NCBI RefSeq assembly: GCF_028368975.1 | Contig: NZ_JAQNDM010000002.1 | Location: 1,612,001-1,676,000, forward strand | Length of the DNA: 64,000 bases | Reading direction: 5' to 3' | Source of the DNA: Stigmatella ashevillena | GTDB lineage: Bacteria; Myxococcota; Myxococcia; Myxococcales; Myxococcaceae | Part shown: piece by piece, positions 1 to 7,002 of the stretch | Position numbering within the stretch: position 1 is the stretch's first letter | Layout of the letters: every line of letters starts with the position of its first letter | The notes under the pieces: generated by a model | The model's input: the letters and a program-made list of their open reading frames with translations, nothing else | What the model was told of the DNA's origin: nothing | The model's database searches: none | Made by a program: the position numbers and the translations under genes

Positions 1-1175
1 TGACCTTGCTCCAACCCGAGCAGCGCAACAACGACTTCATCCATTCCCTGATCGCCTCCAGCAAGGTGAGTCCCTACGGCGTCCTGCCGGTCTGGCAGTT
101 TCACGGCCTGGAGACGTGGTGCATGATCGGCTACCACGCGGTGCCCGTCATCGCCGACGCCTATATGAAAGGCATCCGCGGGTACCCTGCGGATCAAGCG
201 CTCGACGCGATGGTGGCCAGCGCCACCTACAAACCCTACGGAGGGCTCGAGCACTACATGTCCCTTGGCTACGTTCCCATCGACAAGGAACCCGAGGCCG
301 CCTCCAAGACACTGGAGTACGCCTACGACGACTGGACCATCGCGCAGATGGCACGGGCGATGGGACGAGAGGCCCTGGCCAATCAATTCGAGATGCGGGC
401 GAAGAACTACCGCAACGTGTTCGATACCAAGACCGGCTTCGCGCGTGCACGCAAGTCCGATGGCAGCTTCCGCGAGCCCTTTGATCCGGCGGCGGTGGGC
501 TACGGCAGTGACTACACCGAGGGCAATGCCTGGCAGTATTCCTGGTACGTGCCTCAGGACACCGCCGGGTTGATTTCGCTGCTGGGAGGCGACGCGAAAC
601 TGACCGCGAAACTGGATGCCGTCTTCGACGCCAAGGTCTCCGCCGAGTCCTTCGCACACGTCGAGGACATCTCGGGCCTGATCGGCCATTACGCTCACGG
701 CAACGAGCCGAGCCATCACGTCGCCTATCTCTACAGCTACGCGGGTCAGCCCTGGCGCACCCAGGAGCGGCTGAAGCAGATCATCGACACCCAGTACAAA
801 GCAACCACGGACGGGCTGGCGGGCAATGACGACTGCGGCCAGATGTCCGCCTGGCTGGTGTTCACAGCGCTCGGCTTCTATCCGGTGACACCGGGCAGCA
901 ACGAGTATGTGATTGGACGGCCCTTCGTCGAACGCGCCGCGCTGAACCTGCCCAACGGCAAGCGGTTCACCGTGGTGACCGAGAACCTGGGCGATGGCCG
1001 CCCCTACATCGGCAAGGTGACGCTCAACGGAAAGCCCTTGGAGCGCAGCTTCGTGCGCCACGAGGAACTCATGGCGGGCGGAGAGCTTCGCTTCGTGATG
1101 CAGGCCAAGCCGAACAAGCGCTGGGCCACCCAGGCAGGCAGCCGACCTTACTCCCTGTCCAACGCCCAGCACTGA
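1..1175 (+). CDS. GH92 family alpha-mannosidase, C-terminal part (cut by window edge)
   Basis: The frame is open from the left edge to a TGA at 1173-1175, so the start lies outside the window and about 390 residues are visible. Glycoside hydrolase family 92 enzymes are calcium-dependent exo-alpha-mannosidases of about 700-800 residues, usually exported. The visible part matches their catalytic (alpha/alpha)6 half. YTEGNAWQYSWYVPQD lies near 510-560, GNDDCGQMSAW near 822-852, and SNEYVIGRP follows near 898-920. In characterised GH92 enzymes the Glu of the first block and the Asp of the second act as general acid and base, and both are present. The C-terminal beta-sandwich runs to the stop. It is convergent with the split aldo/keto reductase gene. 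Family assignment is firm; linkage specificity and export cannot be read from this fragment. Confidence 0.9.
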   Translation, partial: TLLQPEQRNNDFIHSLIASSKVSPYGVLPVWQFHGLETWCMIGYHAVPVIADAYMKGIRGYPADQALDAMVASATYKPYGGLEHYMSLGYVPIDKEPEAASKTLEYAYDDWTIAQMARAMGREALANQFEMRAKNYRNVFDTKTGFARARKSDGSFREPFDPAAVGYGSDYTEGNAWQYSWYVPQDTAGLISLLGGDAKLTAKLDAVFDAKVSAESFAHVEDISGLIGHYAHGNEPSHHVAYLYSYAGQPWRTQERLKQIIDTQYKATTDGLAGNDDCGQMSAWLVFTALGFYPVTPGSNEYVIGRPFVERAALNLPNGKRFTVVTENLGDGRPYIGKVTLNGKPLERSFVRHEELMAGGELRFVMQAKPNKRWATQAGSRPYSLSNAQH

Positions 1176-1196
1176 GCCCAGCACAAGGACCATGCC

Positions 1197-1228
1197 CATC
1201 CCCTTGGCGGCCATAGGCCAAGGGGATG
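1197..1228. terminator. Hairpin between convergent genes
   Basis: Perfect 12-bp inverted repeat CATCCCCTTGGC / GCCAAGGGGATG with an 8-nt loop, 22 bp after the GH92 stop and just beyond the end of the convergent reductase gene. There is no T-tract. It could serve as a bidirectional terminator or mRNA 3'-end stabiliser. Confidence 0.6.
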
Positions 1229-1233
1229 CCGGT

Positions 1234-2122
1234 TCAACCCCCAGTGGATGGCTTTTCCATCCATACGGGCGGCGCATACCCGGCCGGCTTATCGCCGACA
1301 GAACTTCCGGCATTCAATATCCGTGACTGATACGCATCGGTGAACATCGGGTATGGGAAAGGCGGGGTCCGTGCACTCACCGTGTTGAGCCGCTGGCGCA
1401 ACCCCGCCGGGAGCTCGAAGTCCAACGCGGCGAGATTGTCTTCCAACTGGCTGACCTTGCTCGCGCCGATGATGACCGAGGCCAGCCCGGGTTGCGTGGC
1501 GGCCCAGTTCAACGCCACCTGCGCCATGCTGCGGCCCACCTCCTGGGCCACCTCTTCGAGAGCCGCCACCACCCGCCAGTTGTGCTCGGTGAAGAGGCCG
1601 CTCCCCGGCCCCGGCCCCTTTTGCGTGAGCCTGCCCTCGCCCGTGCCACCGCCCTCGCTCGGCCGGTATTTCCCAGAGAGCAGCCCCATCCCAAGCGGGC
1701 TCCACGCGGTGATGCCCAGTCCCAGCGTCTGCGCCAATGGCACGAACTCAGGCTCGATGTTCCGTTCGATCAACGAGTATTGCAATTGCAGGTTGATGAG
1801 CGGCGTCAGCGCATGTGCTTCGGCATACGTCTGCGCACGTCCTGCATACCAGCCTGGCACATCGGACAGGCCCGCGTAGCGGATCTTCCCAGCCCGCACC
1901 AGGTCGTCGAACGTCCGCACGACCTCCTCGGCCGGGGTGATCCGGTCCCACGTGTGCAGCAAGTAGAGATCAATGTAGTCGGTGCGCAACCGGCGCAGCG
2001 AGGCTTCCACCGCGCGCATCATGTTCTTGCGGCCATTGCCGCCCGCGTTCGGATTGCCAGACTCGACGTTGTTGCTGAACTTGGTGGTCAGCACGACGCG
2101 ATCACGCACCCCTGCCTCGGCA
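1234..2122 (-). CDS. Aldo/keto reductase, 3' exon (C-terminal three-quarters, downstream of the group II intron)
   Basis: This is the C-terminal part of an NADPH-dependent aldo/keto reductase (TIM barrel). The frame reads AEAGVRDRVVLTTKF, then a GNPNAGGNGRKN segment, YIDLYLLHTWD, the conserved GLSDVPGWYAGRA, and SPLGMGLLSGKY. The N-terminal quarter (catalytic Asp/Tyr region) lies at 4108-4334 on the same strand, with a group II intron between. Joining GT at 4109-4108 to T at 2122 recreates LGKFVAEAGVRDR, the expected continuous AKR sequence; the spliced protein would be about 371 residues. Read alone, a GTG at 2109 could start translation, but the product would lack the Tyr/Asp active site. 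Functional only if the intron splices; otherwise a disrupted gene. Confidence 0.8.
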
Positions 2123-2129
2123 GTCGGGT

Positions 2130-2230
2130 CGGGGACCGGCGCGGTGGTGTGCAGGCTGCCCTTGGCTGTGTCCGCCGTTTCCGGCTTCGTGCCCGTGTAG
2201 AGCGCGCCATCACTCCGTCTCCGGTCCCCG
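2130..2230 (-). ncRNA. Putative domain VI / 3' stem of the group II intron
   Basis: Perfect 10-bp inverted repeat, 2221-2230 against 2130-2139 (CGGGGACCGG / CCGGTCCCCG on the minus strand), enclosing about 81 nt, between domain V and the 3' splice site. It sits where domain VI should be but is much longer than the usual 30-45 nt, so it may carry an insertion or 3' extension. The branch-point A is not identifiable by eye. Confidence 0.5.
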
Positions 2231-2237
2231 CCTCATC

Positions 2238-2270
2238 GAACCGGACAGGCGGATTTCCCGCATCCGGCTC
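2238..2270 (-). ncRNA. Group II intron domain V
   Basis: On the minus strand the 33-nt element begins GAGCCGGATGCGGG, has an AAAT-containing tip, and ends CCGTCC-like/CGGTTC. This is the GAGCC...GGTTC hairpin with terminal loop and bulge that defines bacterial group II intron domain V. It starts 12 nt after the reverse transcriptase stop, as is usual. Confidence 0.88.
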
Positions 2271-2282
2271 GCCGCGAAGGCG

Positions 2283-3593
2283 TCATCTCATCGGGGTTAT
2301 GATTCCTTTCGGCAGGGCGCCCGCTTTCGCGGCGGTGTAGTACCGGATGCGGTAGTCGTTGAAGAGACCCCACATCCTGTACACGACGTCGCTACTCCAC
2401 CTCGTCCAGCCGAAGCCCCTTCGCTTCAGTTTCTTCACCGCGAACCGTCTCACCTTGAGTTCGACCTGCCACTTCACCTTGTCGAATGCTCGGCTCGAGT
2501 TCCCCACTCGGAAGTAGTTCACCCAACCGCGAAGGACCGGGTTGACTTGGACCACCGCCTCCTGCACCGACAGGTGCCGGCTGCCGTGGAGGACATCCCT
2601 GACCTTGCGGAGGACCTCGGTGAGCTTCTTCTTTCGCGGGCTCGTGTGTGCATACCCCTTCCGGATGGTGGGGTTCGGCTTCCAGCGGAACTCGAAGCCG
2701 AGGAACGCGAACATGGCCCCCTTCTCGGTCAGCAACACCGTCCGGGTCTTCTCCTTGTTCAGCTGCACGCCGATGGCCTCCGCTTCTTCGCGGATGCGCT
2801 CCAGCGCACGCTCCGCCCACCTCCATCCTCGCTTCGAGTTGAAGGTGAGCACCACCATGTCATCGAGGTACCTCACATAGGTGAGATAACCTTTGCCCTT
2901 CCCCAGGGCGTGGTCCAAGTCGTTCAGCGCCACGTTGGCCAACAGCGGCGAGAGCGGAGACCCTTGCGGGATTCCGCACCCACCCGTGCTCTTCAGGAAT
3001 TGCTTCACCAGGGCGAGCACTCGGCCGTCTTGGACTCTGCGCGCCACCTTCTCCATCATCCGGTCGTGCCGAATGGTGTCGAAGAAGGACTTCAAGTCCA
3101 CATCCACGGCCAGGTGCTTCTGGTGGTTCATCCCCTTGCGCACTTCGTCCACGGCCTGATGTGCCGAGCGCCCAGGTCTCGCCCCGAACGAATGTGCCGA
3201 GAAGTCGGCTTCGAAGACGGGTTCCAGCAGCAACCGAAGCGCGCCTTGGACCACCCGGTCTCGAATCGTTGGAATCGAGATGGTGCGGACCTTGCCGCCC
3301 TCCTTTGGAATCTCTCTTCGTCGGTACGGCTTGGGGGTGTACCGCTCCTCCTCCAACTCCCGTGCGAGCTCCGACAGGAACTCGCCGCGTCCCTGGCTCT
3401 CGATGGCCTCGAACGTCACGCCGTCCGCCCCGGGAGCACCGCCATTGTGGCGGGCTTCGAGGTAGGCGGCTTCGAGGGTCTCCAGCCGGGTGAGGTGAAC
3501 GTACATTCCCCAGAAACGATGCATCGGGGCGGATTTCGCCTGATGGCCTATCCTCGTTCGAAGCTCCTGCAGACTGATGGTGGGCTTTGTCAT
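2283..3593 (-). CDS. Group II intron reverse transcriptase/maturase
   Basis: About 436 residues from the ATG at 3593 (MTKPTISLQELR); the frame stays open upstream to 3650. It is the intron-encoded protein that copies intron RNA into DNA and assists splicing. RT landmarks in order: GAPGADGVTFEAIE, YTPKPYRRREIPK, VRTISIPTIRDRVVQGAL, the palm motif DLKSFFDTIRHD, GIPQGSPLSPLLANV, and YLDD near residue 242 (most group II RTs have YADD). The thumb/maturase region X contains GWVNYFRVGNSS. The protein ends about 30 residues after that, so there is no HNH endonuclease domain. It lies inside intron domain IV. No frameshift or stop is seen, so the element looks intact. Confidence 0.93.
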   Translation of the reverse strand: MTKPTISLQELRTRIGHQAKSAPMHRFWGMYVHLTRLETLEAAYLEARHNGGAPGADGVTFEAIESQGRGEFLSELARELEEERYTPKPYRRREIPKEGGKVRTISIPTIRDRVVQGALRLLLEPVFEADFSAHSFGARPGRSAHQAVDEVRKGMNHQKHLAVDVDLKSFFDTIRHDRMMEKVARRVQDGRVLALVKQFLKSTGGCGIPQGSPLSPLLANVALNDLDHALGKGKGYLTYVRYLDDMVVLTFNSKRGWRWAERALERIREEAEAIGVQLNKEKTRTVLLTEKGAMFAFLGFEFRWKPNPTIRKGYAHTSPRKKKLTEVLRKVRDVLHGSRHLSVQEAVVQVNPVLRGWVNYFRVGNSSRAFDKVKWQVELKVRRFAVKKLKRRGFGWTRWSSDVVYRMWGLFNDYRIRYYTAAKAGALPKGIITPMR

Positions 3594-4107
3594 CCCGCTC
3601 CTGCCTCGCTCCTCCCTCGGAATGCCTCCGGTAGGGCCCCTTCGCTCCACGGGCGTTACCCCGCTTCGCAGCTACTACGGACCCATCCGTCGGGCTCTCG
3701 CCTTCGCCGGGCTTCACCTTTCGGCTCGCCCGGCTACCTTGCTTCCGCGGGCTTTCTCCGCGGGGCGAGGAGCCCTTCCCTGTTTCAACCCATGGCCTTG
3801 TGCACGTGCCGTGGCCTTTACCCCGCCGAGCGGTCCTTCCCCTGGTCAACTTCGGAACGGACCTGCGGCCTTCGCCATGATTGTGGTGACTCAGCGCTCG
3901 GAACCTATCTGCTTACGGGGCCTCGACCGGCCGTTCATCGCGTCGTTACGGCCCGCGCACTCGCTCATCCCGCCCAGGGCGGGACTTTGTCGGTGGGCTT
4001 CGCTCTCGGGCATCTCCCCCGCGAGCGCCACCCCAGCTATGCGGCTTCGACCTGTTGCCGCTTCGGGACTCTCACCCTACGGGTCCATGGGTACCTCCAG
4101 GCATCAC
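3594..4107 (-). ncRNA. 5' ribozyme section of the group II intron (domains I-III)
   Basis: These 514 bp between the 5' splice site and the reverse transcriptase start have no supported gene. By position they must hold intron domains I-III and the proximal half of domain IV. The extreme 5' end reads GTGATGCCTGG (GTGTGATGCC if counted from 4109), resembling the GUGYG consensus. Individual helices and exon-binding sites were not resolved. Confidence 0.65.
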
Positions 4108-4334
4108 ACAAACTTGCCGAGCATCGTCTCGCTCGTGCCTTGGGTGTAGAAGTCGGCGGTATCCAAGAAGTTGCCGCCCGCGGCCAGGTACCGGTCGAAG
4201 ATCGCGCGCGAGACCTCTTCCGGCGAACCCCACGCCCCAAACAGGCCGTCGGTTCCGAACGTCATGGTACCGAGCGCCAAGGGGCTGACACGAAGGCCTG
4301 AACGGCCAAGGGCGTAGTATCGATCAATGGGCAT
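4108..4334 (-). CDS. Aldo/keto reductase, 5' exon (N-terminal quarter)
   Basis: Starts at the ATG at 4334 (MPIDRYYALGRSGLRVSP), preceded by the AAGGAAG ribosome site 10 nt upstream. It shows the AKR N-terminal hallmarks: LGRSGLRVSPLALGTMTFG, then NFLDTADFYTQGTSETMLGKF, which carries the catalytic Asp and Tyr (D..FY). Without splicing the frame runs a few codons into the intron and stops at TGA 4106-4104, giving a useless 77-residue peptide. The rest of the enzyme is at 1234-2122. A palindromic operator and a TetR gene lie directly upstream on the same strand, which suggests the reductase is repressor-controlled. Confidence 0.8.
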
Positions 4335-4360
4335 GGGAGTGCTTCCTTTCGTGGGCAAAT

Positions 4361-4380
4361 ATTGGACTGGACAGTCCAAT
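4361..4380. promoter_or_regulatory. Perfect palindromic operator, probable TetR binding site
   Basis: attggactggacagtccaat: two perfect 9-bp arms (ATTGGACTG / CAGTCCAAT) around 2 bp. It is 27 bp upstream of the reductase ATG and 41 bp downstream of the TetR gene on the same strand. Size and symmetry fit a TetR-dimer site. A degenerate copy lies upstream of the TetR gene itself. Confidence 0.72.
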
Positions 4381-4421
4381 TAAGAGAACAAGTCATCGCC
4401 TCGGAAGGCCTTCCGAGGGTG

Positions 4422-5006
4422 CTAAGACGCCTTCAACCCCTCGAGTGCGAAGAGGGCGATGTCTCGAAGCGCCTCGGGGGTCGAGCCCGCCTTGGCGCTG
4501 ATCCGCATGCCCCGGATCGTCGAGAGGAGAAAGCGCCCCGCCGCGCGCTCGTCCGCCGAAGCGCGAACCTCTCCCTTGCGCTTGGCTTCCTGCACGACGC
4601 GCTCGAACGCGGCTTCACAAAGCATGCTGGCGGACTTCACCATCGATGCGACCTCGGGATCCAACGTCGCGAGCTCTGCGGTCGCGTTCACGGACAGGCA
4701 GCCTCGGGCCAGCTCACTGGGACTCTGATCCGCGATGGCGAGCAGCACCTTTCCGATCGCCGACAGCGGCGAGGCCGCGGTCCGCAGGTTCTCGAAGAGC
4801 TCCGCGCCCGTCTCGGCTTGGTAGTACCTCAACGCTTCGAGGTAGATCCGGCGCTTGTCGCCAAAAGTGTCGTACATGCTCTGGCGCCCGATGCCCATCG
4901 CCCGCAGAAGGTCGTCGGTCGAGGTCGCCTCGTATCCCTTTTCCCAGAAAACGAGCATGGCCCGCTTCAACGCCTCATCGCGATCGAACTCTTTGGTGCG
5001 TGCCAT
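4422..5006 (-). CDS. TetR/AcrR family transcriptional regulator
   Basis: About 194 residues from the ATG at 5006 (MARTKEFDRDEALKRAM); an in-frame GTG at 5012 is an alternative. The N-terminal TetR_N helix-turn-helix covers roughly residues 6-52, with FWEKGYEATSTDDLLRAMG followed by MYDTFGDKRRIYLEAL. The C-terminal ligand domain begins its core with LARGCLSVNATAELA, typical of the TetR subgroup that often controls aldo/keto reductases and oxidoreductases. The regulated reductase is next downstream on the same strand, with a perfect palindrome between them. It is therefore probably the local repressor, responding to an unknown electrophile or carbonyl. Confidence 0.9.
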   Translation of the reverse strand: MARTKEFDRDEALKRAMLVFWEKGYEATSTDDLLRAMGIGRQSMYDTFGDKRRIYLEALRYYQAETGAELFENLRTAASPLSAIGKVLLAIADQSPSELARGCLSVNATAELATLDPEVASMVKSASMLCEAAFERVVQEAKRKGEVRASADERAAGRFLLSTIRGMRISAKAGSTPEALRDIALFALEGLKAS

Positions 5007-5024
5007 CCTCACTGCATAAAGATT

Positions 5025-5042
5025 CTGGACTCATCTGTCAAT
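5025..5042. promoter_or_regulatory. Degenerate operator upstream of the TetR gene
   Basis: TGGACT (5026-5031) and TGTCAA (5036-5041) form a partial inverted repeat resembling the half-sites of the perfect palindrome at 4361-4380. It lies about 20 bp upstream of the TetR start and could give autoregulation. The match is imperfect (4 of 6 paired positions). Confidence 0.3.
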
Positions 5043-5154
5043 TAATCCAGCAACCCGTGTGCGACAATGAGGCACCCAAGACACCTCCCTGCTCTCAAGT
5101 AGGCAAGGGTAAGCTTCTGGGCTGGCCGAGGGCTTCTCCTGTAGAAGCGGCGGA

Positions 5155-5520
5155 ATGAAGAATGAAGTCTTGGTGCTCTCCTACGCAGGCTGTGGAACCT
5201 GCAAGAAGGCCCTCCAGTGGCTGAACCAGCACGGGGTGGCCTACCGCCTCCGCGCCATCGTTGACGCGCCTCCCACGCAGGCGGAGCTTGCCCAGTGGGT
5301 GCCCCAGAGTGGTGTGTCCGTGCGCAAGTGGCTCAACACCAGCGGACAGAGCTACCGCGCCCTGGGCAAGGAGAAGGTGGACGCCGCCAGCGACGCACAG
5401 CTCATCCGCTGGCTCGCGGCGGACGGAAAGCTCGTCAAGCGGCCCGTCCTGGTCCAAGGCAACACGGTGCTCGTCGGCTTCAAGCCCGAGACCTACTCGC
5501 AACACCTCTCAGGCACGTAA
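5155..5520 (+). CDS. ArsC/Spx-like thioredoxin-fold protein (arsenate-reductase family)
   Basis: 121 residues. The N-terminal strand-loop VLSYAGCGTCKKALQWL carries a CxxC active site (CGTC, about residues 14-17), followed by the ArsC/YffB/Spx family features SVRKWLNTSGQSYRALG and LVKRPVLVQGNTVLVGF. The family holds glutathione- or thioredoxin-dependent arsenate reductases, YffB-like proteins and Spx regulators. The CxxC rather than CX5R motif makes true arsenate reductase uncertain, so this is better seen as a small cytoplasmic thiol oxidoreductase. The downstream lyase gene starts 41 bp later and may be co-transcribed. Confidence 0.85.
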   Translation: MKNEVLVLSYAGCGTCKKALQWLNQHGVAYRLRAIVDAPPTQAELAQWVPQSGVSVRKWLNTSGQSYRALGKEKVDAASDAQLIRWLAADGKLVKRPVLVQGNTVLVGFKPETYSQHLSGT

Positions 5521-5561
5521 ACGCTGTACCGCCCTCCTCTCCCCCATCCCACGAGACTACC

Positions 5562-6809
5562 GTGACGCATCGACATCTCAGCAGAGGCGAATTTCTCGCC
5601 CTCTCAGGCCTGCTGGCAGGCTCCTCGTTTCTGTCTCACACGGCCGCAGCCGCTCCCAACAAACCGCCCCCTGCCAGTGGAAGCGCGGGCGCGCGCGGGG
5701 CCAAGCCCGGTCCGGCCAAGCCCGAGCGGGCACAATGCGAGCGCTTGATGTGGCAGTGCCGGGCCTCCCTGACCCAGGGCGCCACCGAGGACTTGAGCAC
5801 CGAACTCATCCGGATCGGCGAGTGGCTCGGCCGCCAAGGCATCGCGGCGGACATGTATGGCTACGGCGAGTTCATCCAGTCCTTCGAGCGGAACATCGCC
5901 GAGCGGCTTGGCTTCGAAGAGGGGTGTTTCATGCCCACGGGCACCATGGCCCAACTCTGTGCGCTGCGTGTCTACGCGGACGAGAGCACCAACCGGATCG
6001 TGGGCGTCCACCCCTCGTCCCATCACGTCCTGCACGAGGACGACAGCTACTCGGTGCTGCACGGCCTGCGCGCCGAGATGCTTGCGCCCTGGTCCAGGCC
6101 CTTGCTTGCCCGTGACGTGAAGAATGCCCAGGAGCGTCCAGGGGTGGTCAGCGTCGAGCTGCCCGTGCGCTGGCTGGGCGGGCAACTCCAGACCTGGGAG
6201 CAACTGGAGGAGCTCAAGCGCACGTGCCGGGAACTTGGCGTGAAGTTCCACATGGATGGTGCCCGATTGTGGGAGTGCCAGCCTTTCTACAACCGCTCCT
6301 ATGCGGACATCTGCCGTGGCTTCGACTCCGTGTACGTGTCCCTCTACAAGACGGTGGGCGCCATCGGAGGAGCCGTGCTGGTGGGTGGGCGCAACTTCAT
6401 CAAAGAAGCACGCCTCTGGCGGCACCGGCACGGAGGAAATCTCTTTCAGATGCTGCCCTACGTGGCCTCCGCGGCGATGCGCCTGGAAGAAGCACTGGCC
6501 CGTCTTCCGGGCGATGTCCAGCGCGCGAAGTCCCTGTCCGAGGGGTTGGCCGCCGACTCCCGCCTCACGGTGCTTCCCAGACCGGTCCAGACCAGCATGT
6601 TCCACGTCTTCTTCCGGGGAGAGCCCGCGGCGCTGGTGAAGCAGCGCGACCGCATCGCACGGGAGCAGGGCCTCTGGGTCGCGGATGAATTCAACGACAC
6701 GCGCGTCCCTGGCGTGGTCGAGGTGGAATTGCAAACAGGAAAAGGGTTCGAGAACGTCGACATCAAGGACGCCGTGCGGGCCTTCCTCTCGTTGCTCGAG
6801 CCTGCATAA
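5562..6809 (+). CDS. Exported PLP-dependent beta-eliminating lyase / threonine-aldolase-like protein
   Basis: Start taken as the GTG at 5562, giving about 415 residues; upstream extension of the frame overlaps the ArsC-like gene. The first 30 residues (THRHLSRGEFLALSGLLAG, then a SHTAAAA cleavage-like site) look like a Tat-type signal with only one Arg of the usual pair. The rest is a fold-type I PLP enzyme of the threonine aldolase/tyrosine phenol-lyase family: FMPTGTMAQLCAL, HPSSHHVLHEDDS, KFHMDGARLWE with the cofactor-binding Asp, and SLYKTVGAIGGAVLVG with the Schiff-base Lys. The substrate is unknown. Either the protein is exported folded through Tat or the leader is vestigial. Confidence 0.82.
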   Translation: MTHRHLSRGEFLALSGLLAGSSFLSHTAAAAPNKPPPASGSAGARGAKPGPAKPERAQCERLMWQCRASLTQGATEDLSTELIRIGEWLGRQGIAADMYGYGEFIQSFERNIAERLGFEEGCFMPTGTMAQLCALRVYADESTNRIVGVHPSSHHVLHEDDSYSVLHGLRAEMLAPWSRPLLARDVKNAQERPGVVSVELPVRWLGGQLQTWEQLEELKRTCRELGVKFHMDGARLWECQPFYNRSYADICRGFDSVYVSLYKTVGAIGGAVLVGGRNFIKEARLWRHRHGGNLFQMLPYVASAAMRLEEALARLPGDVQRAKSLSEGLAADSRLTVLPRPVQTSMFHVFFRGEPAALVKQRDRIAREQGLWVADEFNDTRVPGVVEVELQTGKGFENVDIKDAVRAFLSLLEPA

Positions 6810-7002
6810 TCCGAGAACCCCCAACGGTGAACAGCGGCCGCTGCCTACTGCTGCTCACGGACGTTTCTCTCGCTGTCCTCCAAACCCAGGGGCAAGCACG
6901 TGTCTCGTGCTGAATGGCACCTTGGGCTGGCCAGCCGACGGCACCGGCTCGTCCATGCATTCATGGGACTGCGTGGAAAACGCAAGCGGAGGAGTGCCCG
7001 CA

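Larger units (their letters stand above)
2123..4107 (-). mobile_element. Group II intron with encoded reverse transcriptase, inserted sense in a reductase gene
   Basis: A complete group II intron of about 1,985 bp on the minus strand. It has a GTG-type 5' end at 4107 (or GTGTG at 4109), an upstream ribozyme section, a reverse transcriptase/maturase frame in the domain IV position (2283-3593), a canonical domain V (2238-2270), and a closing stem ending in AC at 2123 (or 2128). It splits an aldo/keto reductase gene in the same orientation, and removing 2123-4107 restores one reading frame. The alternative pair 2128/4109 also keeps frame but leaves two non-family residues. I did not resolve the EBS/IBS pairings. 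Confidence 0.85.

Noticed and set aside
2547-4301. Long open plus-strand frame (584 codons) across the intron
   Set aside because: It is antisense to the reverse transcriptase and ribozyme, has Arg/Pro/His-biased composition and no family motif; a high-GC shadow frame.
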